Positions 1 to 10,896 of a stretch of 41,932 nt of DNA are shown in pieces. The notes under the pieces were generated by a model. That model saw only the letters and a program-made list of their open reading frames with translations. It was not told the origin of the DNA and made no database searches. The position numbers and the translations under genes were made by a program. How positions within the stretch are numbered: the stretch's first letter is position 1; each line of letters starts with the position of its first letter. The stretch is from contig JAHBTL010000042.1 in NCBI GenBank assembly GCA_019638615.1, positions 22,501 to 64,432 on the forward strand, written 5' to 3'. This DNA comes from Chitinophagaceae bacterium. GTDB taxonomy: Bacteria > Bacteroidota > Bacteroidia > Chitinophagales > Chitinophagaceae.

Positions 1-2316
<2,316 letters not shown>

Positions 2317-2405
2317 AATTTTTTTTAATATTTCAAACTTTTACTCGTTATTTCCCAATATGTACATTATTAATTTGAAATCTGAAATTTCAAATTTCAA
2401 ATTCT
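2317..2405 (+). other. 23S-5S spacer with a short inverted repeat
   Basis: AT-rich spacer with no tRNA. AATTTGAAAT at 2372-2381 can pair with either of two overlapping copies of ATTTCAAATT at 2387-2396 and 2394-2403, giving two alternative short hairpins just before 5S. This could be part of a processing stem, but that is inference. Confidence 0.5.
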
Positions 2406-2516
<111 letters not shown>

Positions 2517-2523
2517 TTTATTG

Positions 2524-2555
2524 ACCCGATCAGTTTTACTGGTCGGGTTTTTTTG
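2524..2555 (+). terminator. Intrinsic terminator of the rRNA operon
   Basis: ACCCGATCAG and CTGGTCGGGT form a 10-bp stem with one G-T wobble around a TTTTA loop, followed by seven T. It sits 8 bases after the end of 5S and ends the rRNA transcript. Confidence 0.9.
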
Positions 2556-2776
2556 TGCCTGTATTATGATGAAGCAAATTTCGCTGAACATCATCAGTCT
2601 GTAATTGCTCAATAGTTGCCTCCCAATACTCTCACCCGATAAACCATGGATGCCAACATGAAAATTGAGAATCCCGGTGGAAAGATATGGAAGAAGATTC
2701 TCCAACCTGGGCGATCAAAAAAGCGTATCAGACAGAGCGGAATATTGCAATCATTTCAATAAGTACACTTAAAAGC

Positions 2777-3424
2777 ATGAAAGCGAAAATATTTCTCTGT
2801 CTGTTATGTATAACAGGCTTGTCGCCTGTTTTTAGTCAGGACCATACATACCAGGTTGGATTTACTGCGTTAGCGCCATGGGTAAACAATTATCGTTTCT
2901 ATAACTACGATGAGCAAAAGAAGGCGGACAAGACTGGCTTTATCGGTGTCGGCGCCGGGTTATTTTATAAGAATAATAACAATAAGATTGTCTTGAGCGG
3001 ATCGTTGACTTCGGATGCCAGGCTTCCTTTCGGCGAGCCCGAATATGCTGCCGGCAGTGTAAGGAGTCATATTTACGCAATAGTTACGGAAGCCACTTAT
3101 CATCGCCGCCTTTTCCATAAGATATTTCTTTTTGCCGGTCCAAACTGGACCCATCATTGGTATCGATTGAGAAGTAGTGCAGATTCTATCAGCTCCTATA
3201 ATAAGTTTGATCAATCAATAGGACTTACTACCGGAGTAGAATACCAGGTCATCAACCAAATTTCTGCTGCTGTAACATATCGTCCTGCAATTGTTTCTTT
3301 GGATCGGAAGCAATACTGGCATACGTTGTCTCTTTCCGCAAGGTTTCATCTCATCTTACGAAAGAAGCAGCCTACTCTTTACGGGAGCCGTCAAAATAAT
3401 AAAATGCTATTGCCGGGGGAGTGA
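2777..3424 (+). CDS. Small exported protein, probable outer-membrane beta-barrel
   Basis: A 215-residue protein of unknown role. The start at 2777 is preferred over an in-frame ATG at 2687, because it places a clean signal peptide first (MKAKIFLCLLCITGLSPVFSQ, cleavage near residue 20). The mature part has no hydrophobic helix but many alternating aromatic/polar stretches (for example around residues 22-40, 85-110 and 150-180), as in small Bacteroidota outer-membrane barrels. It lacks the usual terminal aromatic residue; the last 25 residues are polar and may hang outside the barrel. It converges on sucD with a gap of only 10 bases and is unlikely to be functionally linked to it. The barrel assignment is from sequence texture only. 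Confidence 0.6.
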   Translation: MKAKIFLCLLCITGLSPVFSQDHTYQVGFTALAPWVNNYRFYNYDEQKKADKTGFIGVGAGLFYKNNNNKIVLSGSLTSDARLPFGEPEYAAGSVRSHIYAIVTEATYHRRLFHKIFLFAGPNWTHHWYRLRSSADSISSYNKFDQSIGLTTGVEYQVINQISAAVTYRPAIVSLDRKQYWHTLSLSARFHLILRKKQPTLYGSRQNNKMLLPGE

Positions 3425-3434
3425 AGTTCTTTTA

Positions 3435-4340
3435 TTAAATTTTTGCAGTGCCTGCTTTCTTCACTGTAGCTTTTGCCAGTACTTCCGCCATGGTTTTACC
3501 TATATCAGCCGGGCTATCCACAACAGTTATTCCACATTCGCGCATTATTTTCATTTTGGCTGCAGCAGTATCATCTGTGCCGCCTACAATGGCTCCCGCA
3601 TGTCCCATACGCCGACCGGGAGGCGCTGTTTGACCAGCAATGAATCCTACTACCGGCTTGGTGCCGTTTCCTTTGATCCATCTTGCCGCATCCGCTTCCA
3701 TGCCTCCTCCAATTTCACCGATCATAACAATACCATCTGTTTCGTCGTCCTTCATAAACAGTTCTACTGCTTCGCGGGTAGTAGTACCTATAATTGGGTC
3801 GCCCCCGATACCAATGGCAGTAGAAATACCTAAGCCGGCTTTAGCAACCTGGTCGGCAGCTTCGTAAGTAAGTGTTCCGGATTTTGAAACAATACCAATC
3901 CTGCCAGGCTTAAAAATAAAGCCGGGCATAATGCCTACTTTACATTCGTCTGCGGTGATCACCCCGGGGCAATTGGGGCCTATTAATCTTGAAGAAGTGC
4001 CAGCCAGGTAATGCTTGGCTTTCACCATATCCTGTACAGGAATGCCTTCCGTAATACATATGATCAACCCTACACCGGCTTCAGCAGCTTCTATTATGGC
4101 ATCGGCAGCAAAAGCAGGGGGAACGAAAATGATTGAAACATCCGCACCTGTCTCTTTTACAGCATCCGCAACTGTATTGAATACTGGTTTTTCCAGGTGT
4201 TTTTGTCCGCCCTTGCCCGGGGTAACACCACCCACTACATTTGTTCCGTATTCGATCATTTGAGTAGCATGGAAGGTACCTTCTGTTCCGGTAAAGCCCT
4301 GAACAATAATTTTTGATTTATTATTTACTAAAACCGACAT
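3435..4340 (-). CDS. sucD: Succinate-CoA ligase, alpha subunit
   Basis: Alpha subunit of the TCA-cycle enzyme that converts succinyl-CoA to succinate with substrate-level ATP or GTP formation. The 301-residue length is close to the usual 290. The N-terminal CoA-binding Rossmann domain is clear ([23 protein letters not shown], residues 11-33 in part). The mid-protein motif GPNCPGVI is at 121-128. The ligase domain carries the phosphohistidine motif [13 protein letters not shown] with the active His at about residue 247. The beta subunit gene sucC is not adjacent here, whereas many bacteria place sucC directly upstream; it must lie elsewhere. The gene stands alone on the minus strand after a 310-base spacer. 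Confidence 0.96.
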   Translation of the reverse strand: MSVLVNNKSKIIVQGFTGTEGTFHATQMIEYGTNVVGGVTPGKGGQKHLEKPVFNTVADAVKETGADVSIIFVPPAFAADAIIEAAEAGVGLIICITEGIPVQDMVKAKHYLAGTSSRLIGPNCPGVITADECKVGIMPGFIFKPGRIGIVSKSGTLTYEAADQVAKAGLGISTAIGIGGDPIIGTTTREAVELFMKDDETDGIVMIGEIGGGMEADAARWIKGNGTKPVVGFIAGQTAPPGRRMGHAGAIVGGTDDTAAAKMKIMRECGITVVDSPADIGKTMAEVLAKATVKKAGTAKI

Positions 4341-4650
4341 GATGGGAGTATTATGCTGTTAAAAAGCTGGGCAAAAATAGGGGATTTAGCCTATAATCCT
4401 CACGTTTTTTCGCGCAGGTCAACAGCTACGGAAGGTATCTTTAGCGTATTATATATTATACCCCATATAGAAATTGCCGCAGACCTGTCCGCCGCAGGCA
4501 GATGCGCAGATTAAATCTGTGCATCTGCCTGCGGCTAAAAAATCCGGGGTATATCCTATGTTTTGCGGCAGGCCCGCCCCGCTGGGCTAATTTGGAATAC
4601 CCCCATATCTTAATGTGCAGGCATTCGTGGCAATAAAAGCGCCTCTGGTT
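4341..4650. other. Intergenic region upstream of sucD with a palindromic GC-rich element
   Basis: 310 bases without a gene, between the anti-sigma-like gene and sucD. It should hold the sucD promoter, which I cannot pinpoint. Its main content is a GC-rich block from about 4475 to 4590, much richer in G+C than the flanks, with a strong hairpin at 4491-4535 listed separately. Confidence 0.6.
4491..4535. repeat. Long inverted repeat, REP-like hairpin
   Basis: The 21-base arms at 4491-4511 and 4515-4535 are complementary except for one G-T position and are separated by only three bases. The arm begins GCCGCAGGCAGATGC. Flanking matter repeats the same GC-rich vocabulary (GCCGCAG at 4476-4482 and GCGGCAGG at 4565-4572), and an outer pair of ATACCCC near 4459 and GGGGTATA near 4547 also faces each other. 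No T-run follows on either strand, so a simple terminator does not fit well. It resembles a REP/MITE-type palindromic unit. Confidence 0.75.
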
Positions 4651-5007
4651 TTAGCCGATACGGCTGCGGATATACAAAAAGAACATCAGCGCTAAAAAAA
4701 GTAATATAATGGTTACTACCACCGGGATCATCAGATTCAAAGGCTTTTTATTCCTGTTTCTTTTTCTGCGGTTGGAAAGCTTTTTAACAAGTTGCCTGTT
4801 CAACTCGCTCATCACTACAGGGAGTTTACTTTTATCTTCAACCTCTTGTAAACCTTCGGCGGCATCACGCTCAAAGTCTGCGTCAATCAGTAATTTTTCA
4901 ATTTCATGGCGTTCTTCTTCAGACAGCTTGTTTTGCAGGTAGTCCAGCAATTTCTGCTGGTCTATTTCTTTTGAATCGGATAATATGTTTAACAGATCTT
5001 TGTTCAT
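4651..5007 (-). CDS. Putative membrane-bound partner (anti-sigma-like) of the ECF sigma factor
   Basis: A 118-residue protein with a cytoplasmic N-terminal part (1-85) and one C-terminal transmembrane helix at about 90-110, preceded by a very basic stretch (NRRKRNRNKK). The N-terminal segment LLDYLQNKLSEEERHEIEKLL resembles the zinc-finger-less N-terminal helix of Bacteroidota anti-sigma or sigma-linked membrane proteins. It begins 6 bases after the stop of the sigma gene, so the two are almost certainly co-transcribed. I infer an anti-sigma or sigma-tethering role from the position and topology. No HxxxCxxC zinc motif is present. The acidic middle (DADFERDAAEGLQEVEDKSK) matches a common feature of this family in Chitinophagaceae as I recall it. 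Confidence 0.7.
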   Translation of the reverse strand: MNKDLLNILSDSKEIDQQKLLDYLQNKLSEEERHEIEKLLIDADFERDAAEGLQEVEDKSKLPVVMSELNRQLVKKLSNRRKRNRNKKPLNLMIPVVVTIILLFLALMFFLYIRSRIG

Positions 5008-5013
5008 ACAGCT

Positions 5014-5607
5014 TCACACTTTCTTTCCTTTATTCAGTTTCTTTTCTACAATGATTTTAAGATTACGTTTGCCGTTTTGGATATAACTTTTTACCTGCAT
5101 TTGTGTATAGCCGGTTTGGGTGGCTATTTCGGAATAAGATTGTTTATTGAGATAAAACAATTTTACACATTTTCGCTGGTCTTCATTCAACTCTTCCAGC
5201 GCTGCCGCCATTGCTTCCAGTGTTTCGTCCTTTTCCCGATGCCTCAGTATTTCATCGTTATTCTCCGGCGCTGCTACTATCATTTTTTCTGTAACCGGAA
5301 CAGGTATTTTTCCCCTGTCTCTTAGTTGCATCAAACAGTAATTGCGGGCAACCATGTATAGCCAGCTTTTAAAATAGGTTACCTGGTATTTCTGCAGCTC
5401 TGCAATGGATTTAAGAAATATCTGCTGCACAGCATCTTTTGCTTCCTCCTCATTTTTAAGATACTTCATGCACACGCCGTACAACAGCAGCGTATATCGT
5501 TGCATCAGTATGCCAAGCCACTCATTATTGCCATCGTGATAATAATTTTCCAATAAGCCTGCATCTGTTATATGGTTTGCCTGCTGAGTCGTCACCGTTA
5601 TATACAA
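5014..5607 (-). CDS. ECF-type RNA polymerase sigma factor
   Basis: A 197-residue sigma-70 family protein of the extracytoplasmic function class. Region 2 spans about residues 28-95, with the typical segment YLKNEEEAKDAVQQIFLKS followed by FKSWLYMVARNYCLMQLRD (the region 2.3/2.4 helices). Region 4 spans about 128-185, with LNEDQRKCVKLFYLNKQSYSEIA and the recognition helix in TGYTQMQVKSYIQNGKRNL. Regions 1.1 and 3 are absent, as expected for ECF factors. It heads a two-gene operon with the membrane protein at 4651-5007, which may hold it inactive until a signal arrives. The target regulon cannot be read from this window. Confidence 0.93.
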   Translation of the reverse strand: MYITVTTQQANHITDAGLLENYYHDGNNEWLGILMQRYTLLLYGVCMKYLKNEEEAKDAVQQIFLKSIAELQKYQVTYFKSWLYMVARNYCLMQLRDRGKIPVPVTEKMIVAAPENNDEILRHREKDETLEAMAAALEELNEDQRKCVKLFYLNKQSYSEIATQTGYTQMQVKSYIQNGKRNLKIIVEKKLNKGKKV

Positions 5608-5703
5608 CTATTGTACACTTTAGATGCAGACAACCGATCATTCCATAACATACTGAATTAAAAAATGATAAAAGTTATCACATCCTGACCATGAACAGGG
5701 TCA

Positions 5704-6252
5704 TTATTTTTTTTCAACGAAATTCTCTTTGTAGAAACGAATCGCTTCTTCAACAATTTTCAGCGCTGTAGCTTTGTCCTGGAATTCGTTTACACTTACG
5801 GTTTTGTTTTCCAGCTTTTTATATTCTTCAAAAAACTGTCGCAGTTCGCTAAAGAAATGCTTGGGCATTTCCTCGATGTTGTTGATGTAGTTTACGCCCG
5901 GATCATTGTTTGCCACTGCAATGATCTTGTCGTCGGCATCGCCGCTGTCAATCATTTGCATTACACCAATCACTTTTGCCTGCACCAGGCACAACGGCTG
6001 GATGCTCATGCTGCTGATTACAAGTATATCCAGGGGGTCTTTATCATCTCCGTAAGTTTGGGGAATAAATCCATAGTTTACCGGGTAATAGAAAGAAGAA
6101 TAAATAACCCTGTCTAACTTTAGTAACCCACTGGGTTTATCAATTTCGTATTTCTGTCTTGATCCTTGCGGAATTTCTATTATTGCATTAACTACTCTTG
6201 GCGCGTTTTCTCCCGGATCTATTCCATGCCAGGGATGAAGTACTGTAAGCAT
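5704..6252 (-). CDS. ppa: Inorganic pyrophosphatase, family I
   Basis: Soluble Mg-dependent pyrophosphatase of 182 residues that hydrolyses PPi from biosynthetic reactions to two phosphates. The family I signature DKDPLDIL is intact at about residues 71-78, and the upstream substrate-binding segment [13 protein letters not shown] and the [11 protein letters not shown] strand are also typical. The second metal-binding Asp region is present as [12 protein letters not shown] near residues 102-113. The length matches bacterial family I enzymes. It is a single-gene unit on the minus strand. Confidence 0.96.
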   Translation of the reverse strand: MLTVLHPWHGIDPGENAPRVVNAIIEIPQGSRQKYEIDKPSGLLKLDRVIYSSFYYPVNYGFIPQTYGDDKDPLDILVISSMSIQPLCLVQAKVIGVMQMIDSGDADDKIIAVANNDPGVNYINNIEEMPKHFFSELRQFFEEYKKLENKTVSVNEFQDKATALKIVEEAIRFYKENFVEKK

Positions 6253-6349
6253 GTGTATATGAAAGTTTATTTATTGAAAATAAAGATAAGAAAAACACTC
6301 AACCGGCACCATTATTTTGAATGATGAAAAGCAGTTTACGTGATAACAT

Positions 6350-6784
6350 TCAGGGTTCCGCGGCCTCGTTGTCTGTAAAGGTATATTTAAAATCGACCCA
6401 CCATTCGCCGCCGGTTTTTACCAGCTTGATTTTGCTGTCTTCCTTCTTGTAAGAGTTGGAATAACTGAGTATAGCGGTTGAGTCGTTCAATGGTTGAAAC
6501 CTGATTTTCTGGATGCTGGCGTTTTTATATTCTTCCTTCTCCTGCTTGCTGGCTTCTGTATATTTTTTTTCTATTTCGGCAAAAAGCCTTTCGTTGTCAG
6601 TATCAGGTAAAATAAAAGTCTTTGCTTTTTCCATATTGCCATCCAGCGCGAATTGTATAAAATCCCTGCCTGCTTCTAAAGGGTCGTCGGGCTTTTTATA
6701 GTCGCTTTCTGAGCAGGAGCTATAAATAAGTAAAATGCTGATTGAACAGAAGAGCAATCTGAATATTTTGTTAGGCGTGATCAT
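6350..6784 (-). CDS. Small lipoprotein, DUF4878-like
   Basis: The start at 6784 is chosen because it gives a lipoprotein signal directly (MITPNKIFRLLFCSISILLIYSSC, lipobox Cys at residue 24). An in-frame ATG 16 codons earlier would overlap the upstream gene. The mature part is about 120 residues. Its pattern (DPLEAGRDFIQFALDGNMEKAKTF, then a C-terminal beta half ending in GGEWWVDFKYTF) resembles the DUF4878/NTF2-like fold of small lipoproteins that begin with a 'perform and accumulate' helix. The role is unknown. It lies 28 bases after the stop of the gene at 6813-7469 and is probably co-transcribed with it. Confidence 0.7.
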   Translation of the reverse strand: MITPNKIFRLLFCSISILLIYSSCSESDYKKPDDPLEAGRDFIQFALDGNMEKAKTFILPDTDNERLFAEIEKKYTEASKQEKEEYKNASIQKIRFQPLNDSTAILSYSNSYKKEDSKIKLVKTGGEWWVDFKYTFTDNEAAEP

Positions 6785-6812
6785 GCGCAAAAGTATAAAT
6801 AAAACTGCTGGT

Positions 6813-7469
6813 TTAAAAAGCGGTTCTGCCATCCCTTACCTTCACTTTTTTCTTGCCCGAATTTTGTTTCTCCCAGTCTGTTACCTGCTTGGGCTTCTCG
6901 GCAGGGGGCTTGTTTTCGGTGGCAGCAGTCTTTTTTTCAAGATCCTTTTTATCTTTTTGTCCAAAAAAGTAGGTTTCCTGTTTGGTAATAAAACCTGTTT
7001 CAGGGTCGTAAAATTTCCATACACCGTGAGCAACAGAAGCCACTTCCACTTTTACAATTTTCATTTCCCATTTGTTGGGTATGACTGGGTCGGGCACCTG
7101 CACGCTATCGTAGGGGTTCTCGGGATTGGTGGCCCGCCAGCTTTCCTCCCGTAACAGATCGCCCATTTTGGTATAATACTGCTGCTTTCCATCCTTTTCG
7201 CCCCACTTGTAGTTTTCTATGGCAATCAGGTCGCCGCTTAATGCATATTTTCTCCATAATCCTGTTTTTTTGCCATCTTCAAAAAAACCTTCTTCCTCGT
7301 AGCCCGGTTCTCCGCGCAATTCCTCCACCCTCACCACCCAGGGTCCTTGTTTTTTATCATTTTGATCCAGCCTGTTCAGCGTATCACCCTTCACAGAAAT
7401 AATAAAACTTTTCCACTGAGCCTGGCTTTTAAAAGATACCAGGAGAAGCAAAAAAATAATATAACGCAT
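6813..7469 (-). CDS. Exported protein with MORN/YwqK-like repeats
   Basis: A 218-residue secreted protein of unknown role. The start at 7469 is preferred over 7511 because it gives a compact signal peptide (MRYIIFLLLLVSFKSQAQ). The mature protein has repeated G-x-W-x-x-Y and Y-x-x-G-x-K style strands (KKTGLWRKYALSGDLIAIENYKWGEKDGKQQYY, residues about 82-114 in parts, and HGVWKFYDPETGFITKQETYFFGQKD later), as in the MORN-type repeats of YwqK-like proteins. The C-terminal 45 residues are Lys/Glu/Pro rich and probably disordered. It is the first gene of a likely pair with the lipoprotein at 6350-6784. Confidence 0.65.
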   Translation of the reverse strand: MRYIIFLLLLVSFKSQAQWKSFIISVKGDTLNRLDQNDKKQGPWVVRVEELRGEPGYEEEGFFEDGKKTGLWRKYALSGDLIAIENYKWGEKDGKQQYYTKMGDLLREESWRATNPENPYDSVQVPDPVIPNKWEMKIVKVEVASVAHGVWKFYDPETGFITKQETYFFGQKDKKDLEKKTAATENKPPAEKPKQVTDWEKQNSGKKKVKVRDGRTAF

Positions 7470-7652
7470 AAATGGGAGTTTAAAATTAATATTACAAAGA
7501 TAGTTCAACAATAATGCCCCGGTAAAGGTAAAAACGTTAAAGATGCCTTTAGAGATAAAGAATTGTCTTGTTCGTTGTATAATGGCAGCGAATGCTTCCG
7601 CATGATATTTACCATTTGCTAAATATTATCATAAGGCAAAAACCCGTTTAAA

Positions 7653-7664
7653 GGGAAATTTCCC
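7653..7664. promoter_or_regulatory. Perfect 12-bp palindrome before the CAP lipoprotein gene
   Basis: GGGAAATTTCCC ends 6 bases before the ATG at 7671. It could be an operator, or it could mask the translation start as a small hairpin; no regulator is known. Confidence 0.3.
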
Positions 7665-7670
7665 AATCCA

Positions 7671-8183
7671 ATGAAATCTGTTTATGCCTTTCTGTTGTTC
7701 TCTTTCTTAATGTCTTTGTTTGTTTCCTGTAAAAAGAACGATGTTACGGATCCTTCTAATGCGCAACGTCCTGATTTTGCGTATAACGTAAAAGCTGCGG
7801 TTCTGCTCGACCTGGTAAATGAAGCCCGGACCAAAGGCTGCAAATGTGGCGAATCCAGTATGCCTGCTGTACCTGCGCTTACATGGAACGATCAATTGGG
7901 GCAGGCTGCATTTGGACACAGCGAGGATATGAAGCAGAAAGGATATTTTTCTCACGATGGTTCGGATGGCAGTACCTTTGTGGGTCGAATGAAGGCTACG
8001 GGATATACACCTTCTATAGCAGCAGAAAACATTGCATTTGGACAAACCACGGAAGAGCAGGTAATGACGAGCTGGCTACATAGCGAAGGGCATTGCAGGA
8101 ATATTATGAACGCCCAGATAAAAGAAATGGGGGCCGGTCGCTCCGGTAATTACTGGACCCAGGTATTTGGTGCACAAAAATAA
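7671..8183 (+). CDS. CAP-domain (SCP/PR-1-like) lipoprotein
   Basis: A 170-residue lipoprotein with signal MKSVYAFLLFSFLMSLFVSC (lipobox Cys at residue 20). The mature protein is one CAP domain (YkwD type). The family motifs are visible in order: the opening helix LLDLVNEARTKG, LTWNDQLGQAAFGHSEDMKQKGYFSH, the AENIAFG loop, the SWLHSEGHCRNIMN helix with its conserved His and Asn, and the closing strand NYWTQVFG. Two extra Cys in CKCGE may form a disulfide. Bacterial CAP proteins act in the envelope, but their biochemical role is generally unclear, so no function is claimed. The gene converges on the transporter gene with a 12-base gap. Confidence 0.92.
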   Translation: MKSVYAFLLFSFLMSLFVSCKKNDVTDPSNAQRPDFAYNVKAAVLLDLVNEARTKGCKCGESSMPAVPALTWNDQLGQAAFGHSEDMKQKGYFSHDGSDGSTFVGRMKATGYTPSIAAENIAFGQTTEEQVMTSWLHSEGHCRNIMNAQIKEMGAGRSGNYWTQVFGAQK

Positions 8184-8195
8184 TAATGGCTCATA

Positions 8196-9395
8196 TTATT
8201 GAGCTGCTAGCGGGTGTACAAACTCTTTTTCGCTTTTTGAAATGGCAAGGGTTGCTACCCCGTTTCCTATGATATTGGTGATGGCGCGGGCCTCGCTCAT
8301 GAACTTGTCTACTGCAAGTAAAAAAGCCAATCCCTCCAACGGAATTCTGTGAAGCGCCGTGAGTGTGGAGGCAAGAATAATAAAACCGCTGCCCGTAACA
8401 CCGGCGGCGCCTTTAGAGGTTACCATTAGTATCCCTATTATCGAAAGCATTTCCATCCAGCTAAGATGTACATTGTATAGCTGCGCAAGAAATATGATTG
8501 CCATCGAAAGATAAATGGATGTTCCATCGAGGTTGAAGGAATACCCGGTGGGCACCACCAAACCCACTACAGGTTTGCTGCAACCCATGCTTTCCAGTTT
8601 TTTCATTAAAGAAGGCAGTGCAGACTCGGAAGAAGAAGTGCCCAGTACAATCAATAACTCTTCTTTGATTGCCCCAAGAAATTTAAAAATGTTGAGTTTA
8701 TAATAACGAAGTATAGTGCCCAATACAATAAAAATGAATACTGCCATTGTTCCATACATGGTGAGCATCAGCTTCCCTAAAGGAATCAGCGTTTTAATGC
8801 CAAACCTTCCTACCGTATACGCCATTCCTCCAAAAGCGCCCAAAGGAGCAAGGTACATTACATATTTCAGCGCTATGAATACATAGTGCGTGATGCGCGC
8901 CAGAAAGGGAGTTACTTTTTCGCGGTAACTGGTTAAACTCAGTGCCACGCCGGTTATGATGGCGATGATCAGCACCTGCAATGTAAAGTTCTCTTTTAAA
9001 AAGCTGATCCAGCTGAACTCAGCACTGGTGGGTGGAGAAGATACGGAAACGGGCAAACCCTCTTTGTGGATTTTGCCCGGCTGAAAAATATTGGCGAATA
9101 CAATGCCGAGGACAAGCGCGAAAGTTGTAACTATCTCAAAATAAATGACCGCTTTCAACCCTATGCGTCCTGCTTTTTTAAGGTTGCCCATGCCTGTAAT
9201 GCCCAATACGATGGTAAGAAATATAATAGGGCCAATGAATAGTTTGATGAGATCTACAAATCGTTTTCCCATCCACTCTGTTTTAACCGCGGTTGCAGGA
9301 AAAAAATGACCCAGCAAGATGGCAACAATGATTGCAAGCAATACCCAGAAAGTAAGGTGCAGGTAAAAGGGTTTGCTTTGTTTATGAGGTGGCAT
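8196..9395 (-). CDS. dctA: Dicarboxylate/amino acid:cation symporter, DctA-like
   Basis: A 399-residue inner-membrane secondary transporter of the DAACS family, which imports C4-dicarboxylates or acidic amino acids with Na+ or H+. The hallmark motifs are intact: the serine-rich hairpin GTSSSESALPSL, the cation/substrate region PTGYSFNLDGTSIY, the second hairpin SKGAAGVTGSGFI, and the terminal substrate-binding helix DKFMSEARAITNIIGNGVA. These match DctA closely in wording, which favours C4-dicarboxylates over glutamate, but specificity is inferred. The length is slightly short of E. coli DctA (428), the loss being at the C-terminal tail. It is divergent from the Mur ligase gene across a 121-base spacer. 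Confidence 0.9.
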   Translation of the reverse strand: MPPHKQSKPFYLHLTFWVLLAIIVAILLGHFFPATAVKTEWMGKRFVDLIKLFIGPIIFLTIVLGITGMGNLKKAGRIGLKAVIYFEIVTTFALVLGIVFANIFQPGKIHKEGLPVSVSSPPTSAEFSWISFLKENFTLQVLIIAIITGVALSLTSYREKVTPFLARITHYVFIALKYVMYLAPLGAFGGMAYTVGRFGIKTLIPLGKLMLTMYGTMAVFIFIVLGTILRYYKLNIFKFLGAIKEELLIVLGTSSSESALPSLMKKLESMGCSKPVVGLVVPTGYSFNLDGTSIYLSMAIIFLAQLYNVHLSWMEMLSIIGILMVTSKGAAGVTGSGFIILASTLTALHRIPLEGLAFLLAVDKFMSEARAITNIIGNGVATLAISKSEKEFVHPLAAQ

Positions 9396-9516
9396 ATGGA
9401 ATAAAAAATTAAATGCAATATAAAATAATTGAAGCCTGTTGTAACGTTATCTCATTTCTATTTATAAATGATATGAAATATCCTCTTTATTTGCAGTTTA
9501 AATTAATTCTGGAAAG

Positions 9517-10896
9517 ATGAGCATAGATATTAATAAGACAGATAACTTTTTCTTTATAGGAATTGCCGGTACTGGAATGAGCGCCCTCGCTCAATACCTC
9601 GCCGGGTATGGAAAAAAGGTGTCAGGCTCCGACCGTTATTTTGTAAAGGGGGCAGAAAATGATACACGGGCAAAACTGGAAGCAGAAGGGATAAATTGTT
9701 TTGCTCAGAATGGTGAGGGAATTACGGATCATACCCAACTCGTAGTGGTATCCACTGCGGTGGAGGATACTGTGCCTGAAGTTCAAAAAGCCAAGCAGTT
9801 GAATATACCCATCATAAAACGCTCTGCTTTGCTGGCATTAATAGCAAAAACCAGGAAAACAATTGCGGTGGGAGGTACTTCAGGTAAAAGCACAACCAGT
9901 GCAATGCTTTTTGAAATATTAACCAAAGCGGGGCTTGAACCCGGTATTATCAGCGGGGCAGGGCTGGTAAGTTTAATTAAAAAAGGCAAAATAGGGAATG
10001 CGGCAACCGGCAAAGGAGAATGGCTGGTAATTGAAGCAGACGAAAGCGATGGATCTATTGTACAATATGAACCTGAAATCGGGTTATTATTGAATGTAGA
10101 TAAAGATCACAAAGAGGTGGATGTGCTGATGGACATTTTTGATATTTTCAGGAAGAACACCCGTGGCGTATTTATAGTGAACCGTTCCCATCCGCTTGCT
10201 GCGAAACTATCTGGTAATCATGAGTTTGACTTTGCAGTTCGTGAAGAAAGCGGGGCGGGATTTATAGCCAGCGGGTTTGAACAACGGGGACTTGTCAGTA
10301 CCTTTTATATCAATCACGTTCTTTTTACACTCAATACGGTTGGGAGGCACAACATGGAAAACGCGTTGGCCGCTACTGCAGTTGCAGCCTGTATTGGGGT
10401 GTCTCTGCCTGTATGTGTCGATGCTTTAAAAAATTATGAAGGAATATACAGGCGCCACCAGGTGTTAGGCAAAAAAGGCGGAATTTTGCTGATAGACGAT
10501 TATGCGCATAATCCCGCTAAATGCGCTGCTTCTATTGCGGCCTGCCAGCCGATTGCCCCTAAGGTAATTGCCTGGTTTCAGCCGCACGGATATGGACCCA
10601 CCCGTTTCCTGCGTCATGATTTTGTAAATGAAATAGCCGGTGTTTTACGCTCCCGGGACGAAATATGGATGAGTGAAATTTTTTATGCAGGGGGCACTGC
10701 CGAAAAAAATATATCAGCCAATGACCTTATCAATGATCTGAAAAAAGAAGGTTGCAACGCTTTTTTTGTCGAGAACCGGGATGATCTGCTGAATCACATG
10801 CGGCGACATTTTACAGACAATTGTGTGTTGCTGCTAATGGGTGCAAGAGATCCTTCACTCGAAAATTTTGCTCAGGCTGTATGGCGGGCATTGTAG
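9517..10896 (+). CDS. MurC-like Mur ligase, divergent paralogue
   Basis: A 459-residue ATP-dependent Mur ligase in three domains. The N-terminal Rossmann domain has FFFIGIAGTGMSALAQYLA (11-29). The central ATPase domain has P-loop GGTSGKSTT (119-127) where MurC normally reads GTHGKTTT, EADESDGS (173-180), and LNVDKDHKEVD in place of the usual DHxDxY. The C-terminal ligase domain has DDYAHNP (327-333) and FQPHGYGPTRFL (354-365), as in MurC. MurC joins L-Ala to UDP-MurNAc; these changes suggest a related but possibly different substrate, or a stand-alone paralogue of the division-cluster murC. Mpl is less likely because Mpl has different C-terminal wording. The 3' end overlaps the convergent glycosyltransferase gene by 25 bases. 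A GGAAAG ribosome-binding site precedes the ATG. Confidence 0.85.
   Translation: MSIDINKTDNFFFIGIAGTGMSALAQYLAGYGKKVSGSDRYFVKGAENDTRAKLEAEGINCFAQNGEGITDHTQLVVVSTAVEDTVPEVQKAKQLNIPIIKRSALLALIAKTRKTIAVGGTSGKSTTSAMLFEILTKAGLEPGIISGAGLVSLIKKGKIGNAATGKGEWLVIEADESDGSIVQYEPEIGLLLNVDKDHKEVDVLMDIFDIFRKNTRGVFIVNRSHPLAAKLSGNHEFDFAVREESGAGFIASGFEQRGLVSTFYINHVLFTLNTVGRHNMENALAATAVAACIGVSLPVCVDALKNYEGIYRRHQVLGKKGGILLIDDYAHNPAKCAASIAACQPIAPKVIAWFQPHGYGPTRFLRHDFVNEIAGVLRSRDEIWMSEIFYAGGTAEKNISANDLINDLKKEGCNAFFVENRDDLLNHMRRHFTDNCVLLLMGARDPSLENFAQAVWRAL

Noticed and set aside
2317-2405. tRNA gene in the rRNA spacer
   Set aside because: The 89 bases are AT-rich and have no cloverleaf or T-loop sequence.
3291-3833. 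180-codon plus-strand frame spanning the end of the barrel gene and sucD
   Set aside because: It covers the 3' part of a better gene and the antisense of sucD and has no domain.
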